Of a stretch of DNA of 64,000 nucleotides, positions 9,267-15,906 are shown piece by piece. Origin of the DNA: JAHOYW01 sp963664605 (GTDB lineage Bacteria; Verrucomicrobiota; Lentisphaeria; Victivallales; Victivallaceae); assembly GCA_963664605.1 (NCBI GenBank), contig OY761536.1:186001-250000 (forward strand), written 5' to 3'. A program made the position numbers and the translations under genes. The notes below the pieces were generated by a model. The model was given only the letters and a program-made list of their open reading frames with translations. It was not told where the DNA came from and searched no databases. Position 1 is the stretch's first letter. The number at the start of each line of letters is the position of its first letter.

Positions 9267-9478
9267 AATTCTCACAGAAAAATCGACCGTTGTTTCCAAT
9301 TCGATTAAAATTCCCAGTATTACCGTAGGCGTAGCCCGAACCGCATAGCTCCCAGCTTATGTTTTCCGGTTAATACTCGTTCTTCTGTTGTCATAATAAA
9401 ATTTAATAGACAAAAAAAATCGGGAGCTGTCTTTGCAAGAAAATGAACAGTAAAATTGATTAACGGCAATATCAGTAT

Positions 9479-9519
9479 ATATTGAGATTGGAACAATATT
9501 AAAGGGGAAATCTCAATAT
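9479..9519 (+). promoter_or_regulatory. Start-codon hairpin of the Sel1 lipoprotein mRNA
   Basis: ATATTGAGATT (9479-9489) and AATCTCAATAT (9509-9519) form a perfect 11-bp inverted repeat. The loop (9490-9508) holds the AAAGGGG ribosome-binding site, and the 3' arm runs into the first two bases of the ATG at 9518. In RNA this would hide the start codon; in DNA it could be an operator. The remaining part of the 9267-9478 gap shows only a distant AGCTCCC/GGGAGCT pair. Confidence 0.5.
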
Positions 9520-11500
9520 GAAAATCACATTTAGAATCAAACCTTATAGCGTTAATTATATCGATAATTTTTTTTCACTAATTATCTTGATATTGTTACT
9601 GTTTGGATGTTCTGACCCAACTCGAATAGCGGCAGAACTATATAAACAGGGCAAATATGTTGAAGCACTCAGATACTATAAAATAGCAGCAAAAGATAAA
9701 GATCCAGAGGTATTGCTTCATTTAGGGGTGATGTATAATGAAGGACAAGGAACAAGTCGGAACTATAAAAAAGCGGCAGATTTTTATGAACAGGCGATAA
9801 AGCAAGGCAATGTTACTGCGATAAATAATTTGGGAAACCTTTTCAGGTATGGACTTGGCGTCAAGAAAGATGCAAAAAAGGCATTGGAGCTTTATTCCTC
9901 TGCAGCCCAAAAAGGTGATGCCTGTGGACAGTTCAATGTTGGAATGATGTATTATTATGGCGAGGGTATCAGGCAGGATTTTCGTAAAGCAGTAGAGTGG
10001 TTGCATAAAGCGGCAAAACAAAACTTTTCAAAAGCCCAGTGTATCTTGGGGATGATGTATATGCAGGGCAAAGGGGTAGAAAAAAACAATAAAACTGGAG
10101 TAAAATGGATATCTAAAGCCGCAAAACAAAATCTGGCTGAAGCCCAATGTGTGCTCGGAGCGATGTACTTATGGGGAGAAGGGGCTGAAAAAGATAGCGA
10201 GGCTGCAGAAAAATGGCTGACTAAAGCTGCAAAGCAAGGTTATGTTGAAGCTCAAACTACGCTTGGGGAAGCGTATTTGAATGGTAAATGGCTGAAAAAA
10301 GACGTTAAGCTTGCCTTAAAATGGCTAACTAAAGCGGCGAAAAACAATGATCCGCATGCCCTGTTTGAGTTAGGGGTGATGTATAATGAAGGACAAGGAA
10401 CAAGTCGGAACTATAAAAAAGCGGCAGAGTGTTACAAAAGGGCGGTTAAGTTGGGAAATTTTTCTGCAGGAATTAATTTGGGAAATCTTTTCAGACAAGG
10501 ACTTGGCGTTAAGGAAAATAAGAAAAAAGCTTTTAAATACTTTAAACAAGCCGCTAACGAAAATTATTCTGTAGCGCAATTTAATATTGGATTAATGTAT
10601 GATAAGGGAGATGGAGTAAAGAAAAATTACAAAAAAGCTTTTAAATACTTTAAACAAGCCGCTGACGGAAATTATTCTGCAGCGCAATATCATACTGGGT
10701 ATGCCTATTTTTTGGGCAGAGGAACCAAACAGGATTATTTGAAGGCTTTTAAATACTTTAGACAAGCCGCTGATAATCACATTCCCAAAGCGCAGTATAG
10801 ACTTGCTTTGTGTTATTATCTTGGCAAAGGAACTAAAAAAGATTATTCTCAGGCATTTAGATTGTTTTCTCAGGCAGCAAAACAAAACGTTGCCGGAGCG
10901 AAATGTTTACTTGGAACTATGTACTTGGAAGGTAAAGGTACGGAAAAAAATGAGAAGCTTGCTGAAGAGTGGATAACAAAGTCTGCAAAGCAGGGCTTTG
11001 CTGTTGCGCAGTGGACACTTGGTGATATGTATTGGGAAGGTAATGGTGTGGTAAGAGATAAAAAAACAGGTGAAGAATGGCTATCTAAAGCGGTAAGGCA
11101 GGGGCTTCCGGATGCTCAAAATAGCTTGGCTTATTATTGGTCAGAGAACAATGAAAAACTTAAGGACGCGGAAGTGCTTATTAAAAAAGCCTTGAAACAA
11201 AAGCCGGATGACGTTTTTTTTATTGATACATGGGGATGGATATTATATAAACAAGGCAAATATCAGGATGCCGTTGGACAATTGGAAAAGGCGTTAAAAT
11301 TAGAAAAGGATTCTCCCGTTATCTACGACCATCTTGGAGATGTGTATTTTGCCTTAAACAAAAAAGATAACGCTGAAAAATATTGGCAAGAAGCCTTTGA
11401 ACTGTTAAAAAAAGATGGTTCCAAATCTGAATATAGAAAGCTTATGAAGAATATTAAAATTAAATTGGAAAATCTCCATGCTAAACCCCAAACTCAATAA
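9518..11500 (+). CDS. Sel1-repeat lipoprotein
   Basis: A 660-aa lipoprotein. A long N-terminal hydrophobic stretch ends in the lipobox LLFGC (Cys31), so the mature protein should be membrane-anchored in the envelope. It is followed by roughly 14 Sel1-like repeats of 36 residues, with the usual A...LG.MY..G.GV..D..KA..W..KAA pattern. Two ordinary TPRs (DTWGWILYKQGKYQDAVGQLEKAL and YDHLGDVYFALNKKDNAEKYW) close it. Such proteins are scaffolds for protein-protein contacts. Several repeat units are nearly identical in DNA, including a 59-base exact copy, which shows recent internal duplication. The start lies inside a hairpin. AT content is higher than in nearby housekeeping genes. Confidence 0.88.
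   Translation: MKITFRIKPYSVNYIDNFFSLIILILLLFGCSDPTRIAAELYKQGKYVEALRYYKIAAKDKDPEVLLHLGVMYNEGQGTSRNYKKAADFYEQAIKQGNVTAINNLGNLFRYGLGVKKDAKKALELYSSAAQKGDACGQFNVGMMYYYGEGIRQDFRKAVEWLHKAAKQNFSKAQCILGMMYMQGKGVEKNNKTGVKWISKAAKQNLAEAQCVLGAMYLWGEGAEKDSEAAEKWLTKAAKQGYVEAQTTLGEAYLNGKWLKKDVKLALKWLTKAAKNNDPHALFELGVMYNEGQGTSRNYKKAAECYKRAVKLGNFSAGINLGNLFRQGLGVKENKKKAFKYFKQAANENYSVAQFNIGLMYDKGDGVKKNYKKAFKYFKQAADGNYSAAQYHTGYAYFLGRGTKQDYLKAFKYFRQAADNHIPKAQYRLALCYYLGKGTKKDYSQAFRLFSQAAKQNVAGAKCLLGTMYLEGKGTEKNEKLAEEWITKSAKQGFAVAQWTLGDMYWEGNGVVRDKKTGEEWLSKAVRQGLPDAQNSLAYYWSENNEKLKDAEVLIKKALKQKPDDVFFIDTWGWILYKQGKYQDAVGQLEKALKLEKDSPVIYDHLGDVYFALNKKDNAEKYWQEAFELLKKDGSKSEYRKLMKNIKIKLENLHAKPQTQ
9722..9780 (+). repeat. 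59-bp exact direct repeat, copy 1 (within Sel1 gene)
   Basis: Identical in all 59 bases to 10370-10428. The offset is 648 bases, exactly six 36-residue Sel1 units, so it keeps frame and repeat phase. Confidence 0.9.
10370..10428 (+). repeat. 59-bp exact direct repeat, copy 2 (within Sel1 gene)
   Basis: Second copy of the segment at 9722-9780. Just downstream, near-identical units start near 10523, 10631 and 10741, spaced about 108 bases (36 codons), so the gene grows or shrinks by whole repeat units. Confidence 0.9.
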
Positions 11501-11640
11501 CTCAAAGACAAGGATCAGCGATGTAACATGAACAATAAAACTAAAATAAAGGTAGAGTTTATGATAACGGGTTCCCAAGCTAAAAAAGATTCAAAAAACT
11601 GAAAGTTAGGCATTCAATAAATTGATATTGGGAAAAATAA

Positions 11641-12000
11641 ATGACAAGAGAAATACAATCAGCAATACTCAAACACTACCAGCATATGGTGATAAATCTT
11701 AACAAACAAAATATGCTTTCTAAATTAATTTTTGGGAAGAAGAAGCTAGTTTCAATTATGATAAAGCAGTTTGAAGGAGGAGTTCCAATAAACCAATGGA
11801 GCATTGTGCCAGATGCCATTCAAGAGGTACCCGTCGATAGTGATGATACTATACCCAATGGCTCTTTTCGTCTGGAAGGGGAAATCGTCTATATTACACA
11901 TAGATTAGGTATTCTTAATGGAGGAACCAATTGTTACGAGATAACAGAAAATCCAGATGGAGTACAATTGATTAATAAGCAAGCTGTGATGAATACATGA
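11641..12000 (+). CDS. Small hypothetical protein
   Basis: A 119-aa protein I do not recognise, with no signal peptide or membrane segment. The N-terminus is basic and helical (to about residue 45). The C-terminal half looks like beta strands (FRLEGEIVYITHRLGILNGGTNCYEI). A weak GGGA lies before the ATG. It sits between the Sel1 lipoprotein and the convergent Fic gene, in an AT-rich accessory-looking stretch. The 140 bases before it hold only short open triplets and no promoter I trust. Confidence 0.55.
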   Translation: MTREIQSAILKHYQHMVINLNKQNMLSKLIFGKKKLVSIMIKQFEGGVPINQWSIVPDAIQEVPVDSDDTIPNGSFRLEGEIVYITHRLGILNGGTNCYEITENPDGVQLINKQAVMNT

Positions 12001-12038
12001 GGCATTTTCGAGAAACTTTAAAATGAATTATTGGCTAA

Positions 12039-12074
12039 GTCGGTAATTTTTGCCCATACTGAATCTTTACCGAC
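12039..12074. terminator. Weak bidirectional terminator candidate
   Basis: GTCGGTAA (12039-12046) and TTACCGAC (12067-12074) form a perfect 8-bp stem with a 20-base loop, between the convergent ends of the small orphan and the Fic gene. No long U-tract is present. Confidence 0.35.
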
Positions 12075-12080
12075 CTAAAC

Positions 12081-13166
12081 TTAAAATGGCTTATTGGGAA
12101 TATCCAAAAACAGGTCATATAAAGAACGATTGACGTAATAGTTGTATTTAGCAAGCTTGTTTTTTTCAACAATCCCTGATTCTGACAGCTCATTGAGATA
12201 CTTCATAGCGGTGATGCGTGAAACCCCTAAATCATTCTGAATAAGTTCGATCTTTGTATATGGATGGCTGAAAAGATTGTTCAGGAGCTCATGGCTGTAG
12301 ATTTTGGGATGCTCCGATTTTAAACGGTCTTTACATTTCTGCATCAGTTCTTTTATGTTTTTTATTATCCAAATGGTCTGTTTGGAAGTCTGCTCGACAG
12401 CTTCAAGCATGTATAAAATCCATTGTTCCCAAGAATCCTTTGTGCGGACTTCATTCAGCAGAATGTAATATTGAGATTTATTGCGTATGATGTAACGGCT
12501 CAAATATAGTATGGGCAATTTTTGCAGGTCTTTAAGTATCAGGTAAAGAACATTGATTATTCTGCCAGTACGACCGTTGCCATCGTAAAACGGATGGATG
12601 CTTTCAAAACGATGATGTATCACAGCCATTTTGATTAAAGGATCAATCTCCGACAGAGAATCATCATTTATGAAATTTTCCAGATTAGACATCAAAGATA
12701 TGATTTTATCATAATCTTGTGACGGAGTATATACCGTTTCTCCAGTAGCCTGATTTTTTAATTCAGTTCCAGGGAGTTTTCTGAAACCAGCATTATTATG
12801 CTCAAGTTCTTTATGAATTTTTAAAATATCAGCGACAGTAAGTAAATCCCGTTTTTCTATGAGAGAAAATCCCGTTTTTACCGCCTGAATATAATAGCTG
12901 ACCTCTTTGCTTGCAGGATTTTTCACCGCATCTGAGAACAATTCCTCTTTATACAGTTCATCATGCGTTGTAATAATGTTTTCTATTTCCGAGCTGTCTT
13001 TGGCTTCCTGTAAAGCCAGAGTATTAATCAAGATTACCTTATTCGGAATCGTTTCAGCAACACCTTTGAGCTCTGCCAAATAACGGTGAGCCGAAGATAG
13101 TTTCTTTAGTATAGCTGGAGTCTCCAGATTAATCTGTAATGGCAGTGGCGCTAAAGCTTTATCCAT
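12081..13166 (-). CDS. Fic-domain AMPylase-type protein with N-terminal inhibitory helix and C-terminal winged helix
   Basis: Fic proteins usually transfer AMP from ATP to target hydroxyls. This 361-aa member (COG3177 layout) has a Fic_N domain, the inhibitory [S/T]xxxE[G/N] motif as SSEIEN at residues 58-63, the complete catalytic core HPFYDGNGRTGR at 191-202, and a C-terminal winged helix (from about residue 285, with GVSRITAMKYLNELSESGIV). The inhibitory helix in the same chain marks it as class II, self-inhibited, so no antitoxin gene is expected and none is seen. The DNA-binding end suggests it controls its own promoter, which carries repeated CTTTACTTGA sites. It is a single-gene unit. 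Confidence 0.92.
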   Translation of the reverse strand: MDKALAPLPLQINLETPAILKKLSSAHRYLAELKGVAETIPNKVILINTLALQEAKDSSEIENIITTHDELYKEELFSDAVKNPASKEVSYYIQAVKTGFSLIEKRDLLTVADILKIHKELEHNNAGFRKLPGTELKNQATGETVYTPSQDYDKIISLMSNLENFINDDSLSEIDPLIKMAVIHHRFESIHPFYDGNGRTGRIINVLYLILKDLQKLPILYLSRYIIRNKSQYYILLNEVRTKDSWEQWILYMLEAVEQTSKQTIWIIKNIKELMQKCKDRLKSEHPKIYSHELLNNLFSHPYTKIELIQNDLGVSRITAMKYLNELSESGIVEKNKLAKYNYYVNRSLYDLFLDIPNKPF

Positions 13167-13220
13167 AGCTAAAATTTCCTTATGTAAAGATAATCACGAA
13201 AACTTAACATTACAACACTC

Positions 13221-13294
13221 TCAAGTAAAGATATTCCCATTTCCTTTACTTGACAAGCCTTATATGTATAAAAAATGCAATTTTCTTTACTTGA
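13221..13294 (-). promoter_or_regulatory. fic promoter with repeated operator CTTTACTTGA
   Basis: On the minus strand TTGTCA (13256-13251), a 17-bp spacer and TATCTT (13233-13228) form a promoter 55 bases before the fic ATG. The 10-mer CTTTACTTGA occurs at 13244-13253 (over the -35), inverted at 13221-13230 (over the -10), and again at 13285-13294 upstream. A partial copy, ATGTAAAGATA, lies at 13182-13192. The pair over the promoter is a perfect 10-bp inverted repeat with 13 bases between. Confidence 0.65.
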
Positions 13295-13376
13295 AGTATT
13301 GATTGTGAGACTTCTATTATTATTCCAAAGAGAATATTTCTTTTGATTTTTCTTGTTTTTTGTTTTTGCCTTTTTG

Positions 13377-13419
13377 CCAAAATAGTTGTATTGTTTTTAT
13401 TCAGAAAAGACTATTTTGG
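13377..13419. promoter_or_regulatory. Inverted repeat upstream of the Bat locus
   Basis: CCAAAATAGT (13377-13386) and ACTATTTTGG (13410-13419) are perfect inverted copies separated by 23 bases, ending 29 bases before the ATG at 13449. This could be an operator or an mRNA leader hairpin. No strong -10 or -35 box was identified with it. Confidence 0.4.
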
Positions 13420-13448
13420 GTTCAAACTGAATTGAGTAAAGAGGCAAT

Positions 13449-15875
13449 ATGAATTTTATCAATTTACAAGTATTCTGGTGGATTCCAGTAATTCTAGTTT
13501 TTATGGGATTATTATTCTGGCGCGCAAGAGTACGCCGGACGAGTATAATGCGCCTTATTCTAGGACCGCGCGCCAAAGATGATATGCATGTTCAATTGTC
13601 GCTGGCACGAAGACTTTTCCGTTTTCTTTTGCTCCTGTTTGTCATGTTAATGCTCATCGTGGCGATCGCACGTCCAACATGGAAACTCCAGCTTGTTCCA
13701 TATCAAACCCGCGGGCGCGATTTGATGGTGCTCTTTGACGTATCCAAAAGCATGCTGGCACAGGATATCAAACCGTCACGCATGGCTCATGCGAAGTTAT
13801 TTCTCCGCGATCTGGTATATCAAACCGGTTCCGACCGTTTCGGCTTAGTGGCATTCGCTGGACGGGCATTTCTTGAATGTCCTATGACCACCGACAAAAC
13901 CAGTTTCATTCAATATATTGATGAACTCGATACAGAAAGTATTCCTCTGGGCGGAACTAATCTGCAATTAGCCCTTGAAACCGCGATGAAAGCCTTTGAC
14001 GCAGCAGAAGGAAATAATCGTGCTATTATTCTAATTACTGACGGCGACGAGCTCACCGGAAACAGCAAACTGGCGCTTGGCGAATTGAAAAAAGCGAAAA
14101 TACCGCTTTTGATTGTCGGGGTCGGCAGTTCAGCAGTTTCTGCTCCGGTTCCAATCCCGCAAAAAGACGGCAAAAGTGTAAAATTTATGCGCGACGCCAA
14201 AGGCGAACTGGTCAAAACCCGTTTAAACGCGGCCTTGATGCAGCAATTGGCTGACAGTACCGGAGGTTATTTTATTCATAGCACAACGACTGATTTCGGT
14301 CTGGAAGAGATCGAAGCGGGGATCAAAAAGCTTCTCCCCGCAGAACTTGAAAAAGGTGAAAAAACCCGCCCAGTCGAACGTTTTTATTATTTCCTCGCTT
14401 TTGCGACTATCATTTTATGGCTGTGGATGCTGATTTCAGAACACCCAGGCAAAAAACGCAATCATGTTGCTAAAACGGCAGCTATATCTATAGTCCTAAC
14501 TCTTCTTTTTCTGCAGAATACAGCTGATGCGCAAACTCCTGAAAAAGCTTTACCAAAACTGCCAGCTCAACAGCAGGAGATAAAAAAGCCTGAAGCTCCG
14601 GTAACCGACCCGGTAAAAGCTTATAACAAGGCCCGTGAAATCCAGTTAAAGAAGCAAAAAGGGGATTCAGCCAAGCTTTATGAAACCGCAATTAACCTTG
14701 CAGGAAAAAACCCGGCAGTACGTACTAATTCATTCAATAACCTCGGTGTGGAACAGCATCAAAAAGCCCGACAGTCAGTAGCTCAGGGAATTGCACAAGT
14801 CAGGCAACAAAATCTTGACGGCGCTATCAGTCAGCTCGAAGGAGCAAAGAAAATATTAAATCTCGCTGAAGAAATGTATATCAAAGCTTTAAGTTCGGAA
14901 ATCCCGGAGATTCCTGATAAAGATAAGGAAATCGCTCAGAAAATCGCTCGTAATCAAAGCGCAGTCAACCAACAGCTGCTTTTAAACGACCGTGTAATGA
15001 TTGATGAATTGATTAAGAAAATCAAGGAATTAAAGAAACAACAGAAGAAAGCTCAGAAACAAACCCAAAAAGCTCAAAAACAACAGCAGCAGAAAAACCA
15101 ACAACAGCAGAATAAACAACAACAGAATAAACAACAGCAGAAAAAACAGAAACAGAATAAACAACAACAGAACAAACAACAGCAGAATAAACAGCAACAG
15201 AATAAACAGCAACAGAATAAACAGCAACAGAACAAACAACAGCAGAAAAAACAGCAACAGAATAAACAACAACAGAATAAACAACAACAGAACAAACAAC
15301 AACAGAACAAACAACAGCAGAAAAAACAGCAACAGAATAAACAGCAACAGAAAAAGACCGATGATGAGCTGAAGAAAGCTCAGAATGATGTAAAGAAACT
15401 GGAAAATCAAGCAAAAGACCTTGGTCAAAAGAAAATTGAGGAACAGGCTAAAAAAGCTAAACAGGAATTGGATAAAGCTGAAAAATCAAGAGAGAAAAAA
15501 CAAGGGAAAAAAGCTGAAGAACATATCAAAAAAGCTTTAGAACAACTTAAACCACAAAATCCAGATAAGAATAAAAAACAAAAAGATAAGAAAGGCAAGG
15601 GGAAAAACCAGAAGGACAAGAAAAACCAGCAGAAAAAGGATAAGAAAAAAGATCAGGGTAAGAACGGCAAGGATAAAAAAGATAAAAATCTGCCTAAACC
15701 ACAGCCTCAGCAGGCAAAAGCTGCAAAAGCGGAAAAAGCGCCTAAAGATATTGATCCTAAAGAAGCTCGTAAACTGCTTAAGTTGATGACGGAAAAAGAA
15801 AAAGATTTCCGCAAAGCACTCAAGGCGCATCAAAAGCAGCAATATGAAAATATAAAAGTAGAAAAAGACTGGTAA
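13449..15875 (+). CDS. BatB/BatC-type fusion: membrane vWA protein with TPR and Gln/Lys-rich tail
   Basis: An 808-aa protein joining two Bat (Bacteroides aerotolerance) parts. The BatA/B part has two N-terminal membrane helices (about 7-24 and 55-75), then a von Willebrand A domain with a full metal site: DVSKS at 97-101, GGTN, and TDGDE. A membrane helix follows at about 312-333. A second hydrophobic stretch at 340-362 ends in ADAQ and looks like the old signal peptide of the fused BatC part. After a TPR region comes a low-complexity stretch of 16 NKQQQ-type units (about 555-637), then a Lys-rich tail. The Bat part likely works at the cytoplasmic membrane and periplasm in stress tolerance. 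No MoxR or DUF58 partner lies here. Confidence 0.85.
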   Translation: MNFINLQVFWWIPVILVFMGLLFWRARVRRTSIMRLILGPRAKDDMHVQLSLARRLFRFLLLLFVMLMLIVAIARPTWKLQLVPYQTRGRDLMVLFDVSKSMLAQDIKPSRMAHAKLFLRDLVYQTGSDRFGLVAFAGRAFLECPMTTDKTSFIQYIDELDTESIPLGGTNLQLALETAMKAFDAAEGNNRAIILITDGDELTGNSKLALGELKKAKIPLLIVGVGSSAVSAPVPIPQKDGKSVKFMRDAKGELVKTRLNAALMQQLADSTGGYFIHSTTTDFGLEEIEAGIKKLLPAELEKGEKTRPVERFYYFLAFATIILWLWMLISEHPGKKRNHVAKTAAISIVLTLLFLQNTADAQTPEKALPKLPAQQQEIKKPEAPVTDPVKAYNKAREIQLKKQKGDSAKLYETAINLAGKNPAVRTNSFNNLGVEQHQKARQSVAQGIAQVRQQNLDGAISQLEGAKKILNLAEEMYIKALSSEIPEIPDKDKEIAQKIARNQSAVNQQLLLNDRVMIDELIKKIKELKKQQKKAQKQTQKAQKQQQQKNQQQQNKQQQNKQQQKKQKQNKQQQNKQQQNKQQQNKQQQNKQQQNKQQQKKQQQNKQQQNKQQQNKQQQNKQQQKKQQQNKQQQKKTDDELKKAQNDVKKLENQAKDLGQKKIEEQAKKAKQELDKAEKSREKKQGKKAEEHIKKALEQLKPQNPDKNKKQKDKKGKGKNQKDKKNQQKKDKKKDQGKNGKDKKDKNLPKPQPQQAKAAKAEKAPKDIDPKEARKLLKLMTEKEKDFRKALKAHQKQQYENIKVEKDW
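15111..15356 (+). repeat. 15-bp coding minisatellite (NKQQQ units)
   Basis: About 16 tandem 15-base units reading mostly NKQQQ, with some KKQQQ variants, inside the Bat fusion gene. Synonymous CAA/CAG and AAT/AAC changes between units show partial decay, so it is not freshly expanded throughout. Whole-unit gain or loss keeps frame. Confidence 0.9.
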
Positions 15876-15906
15876 CACATAAATCATGTGTTTTATAAGG
15901 AGAAAG

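Noticed and set aside
9347..9428. AGCTCCC and GGGAGCT as a hairpin in the gap before the Sel1 gene.
   Set aside because: The arms are only 7 bases and 68 bases apart, which is expected by chance at this scale.
11561..11602. A 13-codon frame (ATG to TGA) between the Sel1 gene and the small orphan.
   Set aside because: Too short, no ribosome site, and no known family; it may be noise.
12081..13166. The Fic gene as half of a toxin-antitoxin pair with the small orphan at 11641.
   Set aside because: The inhibitory SSEIEN motif is within the Fic chain itself, and the orphan is convergent, without that motif.
15111..15356. The 15-bp repeat as a CRISPR array.
   Set aside because: The units are head to tail with no unique spacers, no cas genes are near, and the repeat stays in frame within a long gene.
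15074..15428. Antisense open frames over the Gln-rich repeat, including one of almost pure Cys-Cys-Cys-Leu-Phe.
   Set aside because: They are produced by the 15-base repeat read backwards. They have no ribosome site, and the sense frame is continuous with the Bat fusion on both sides.
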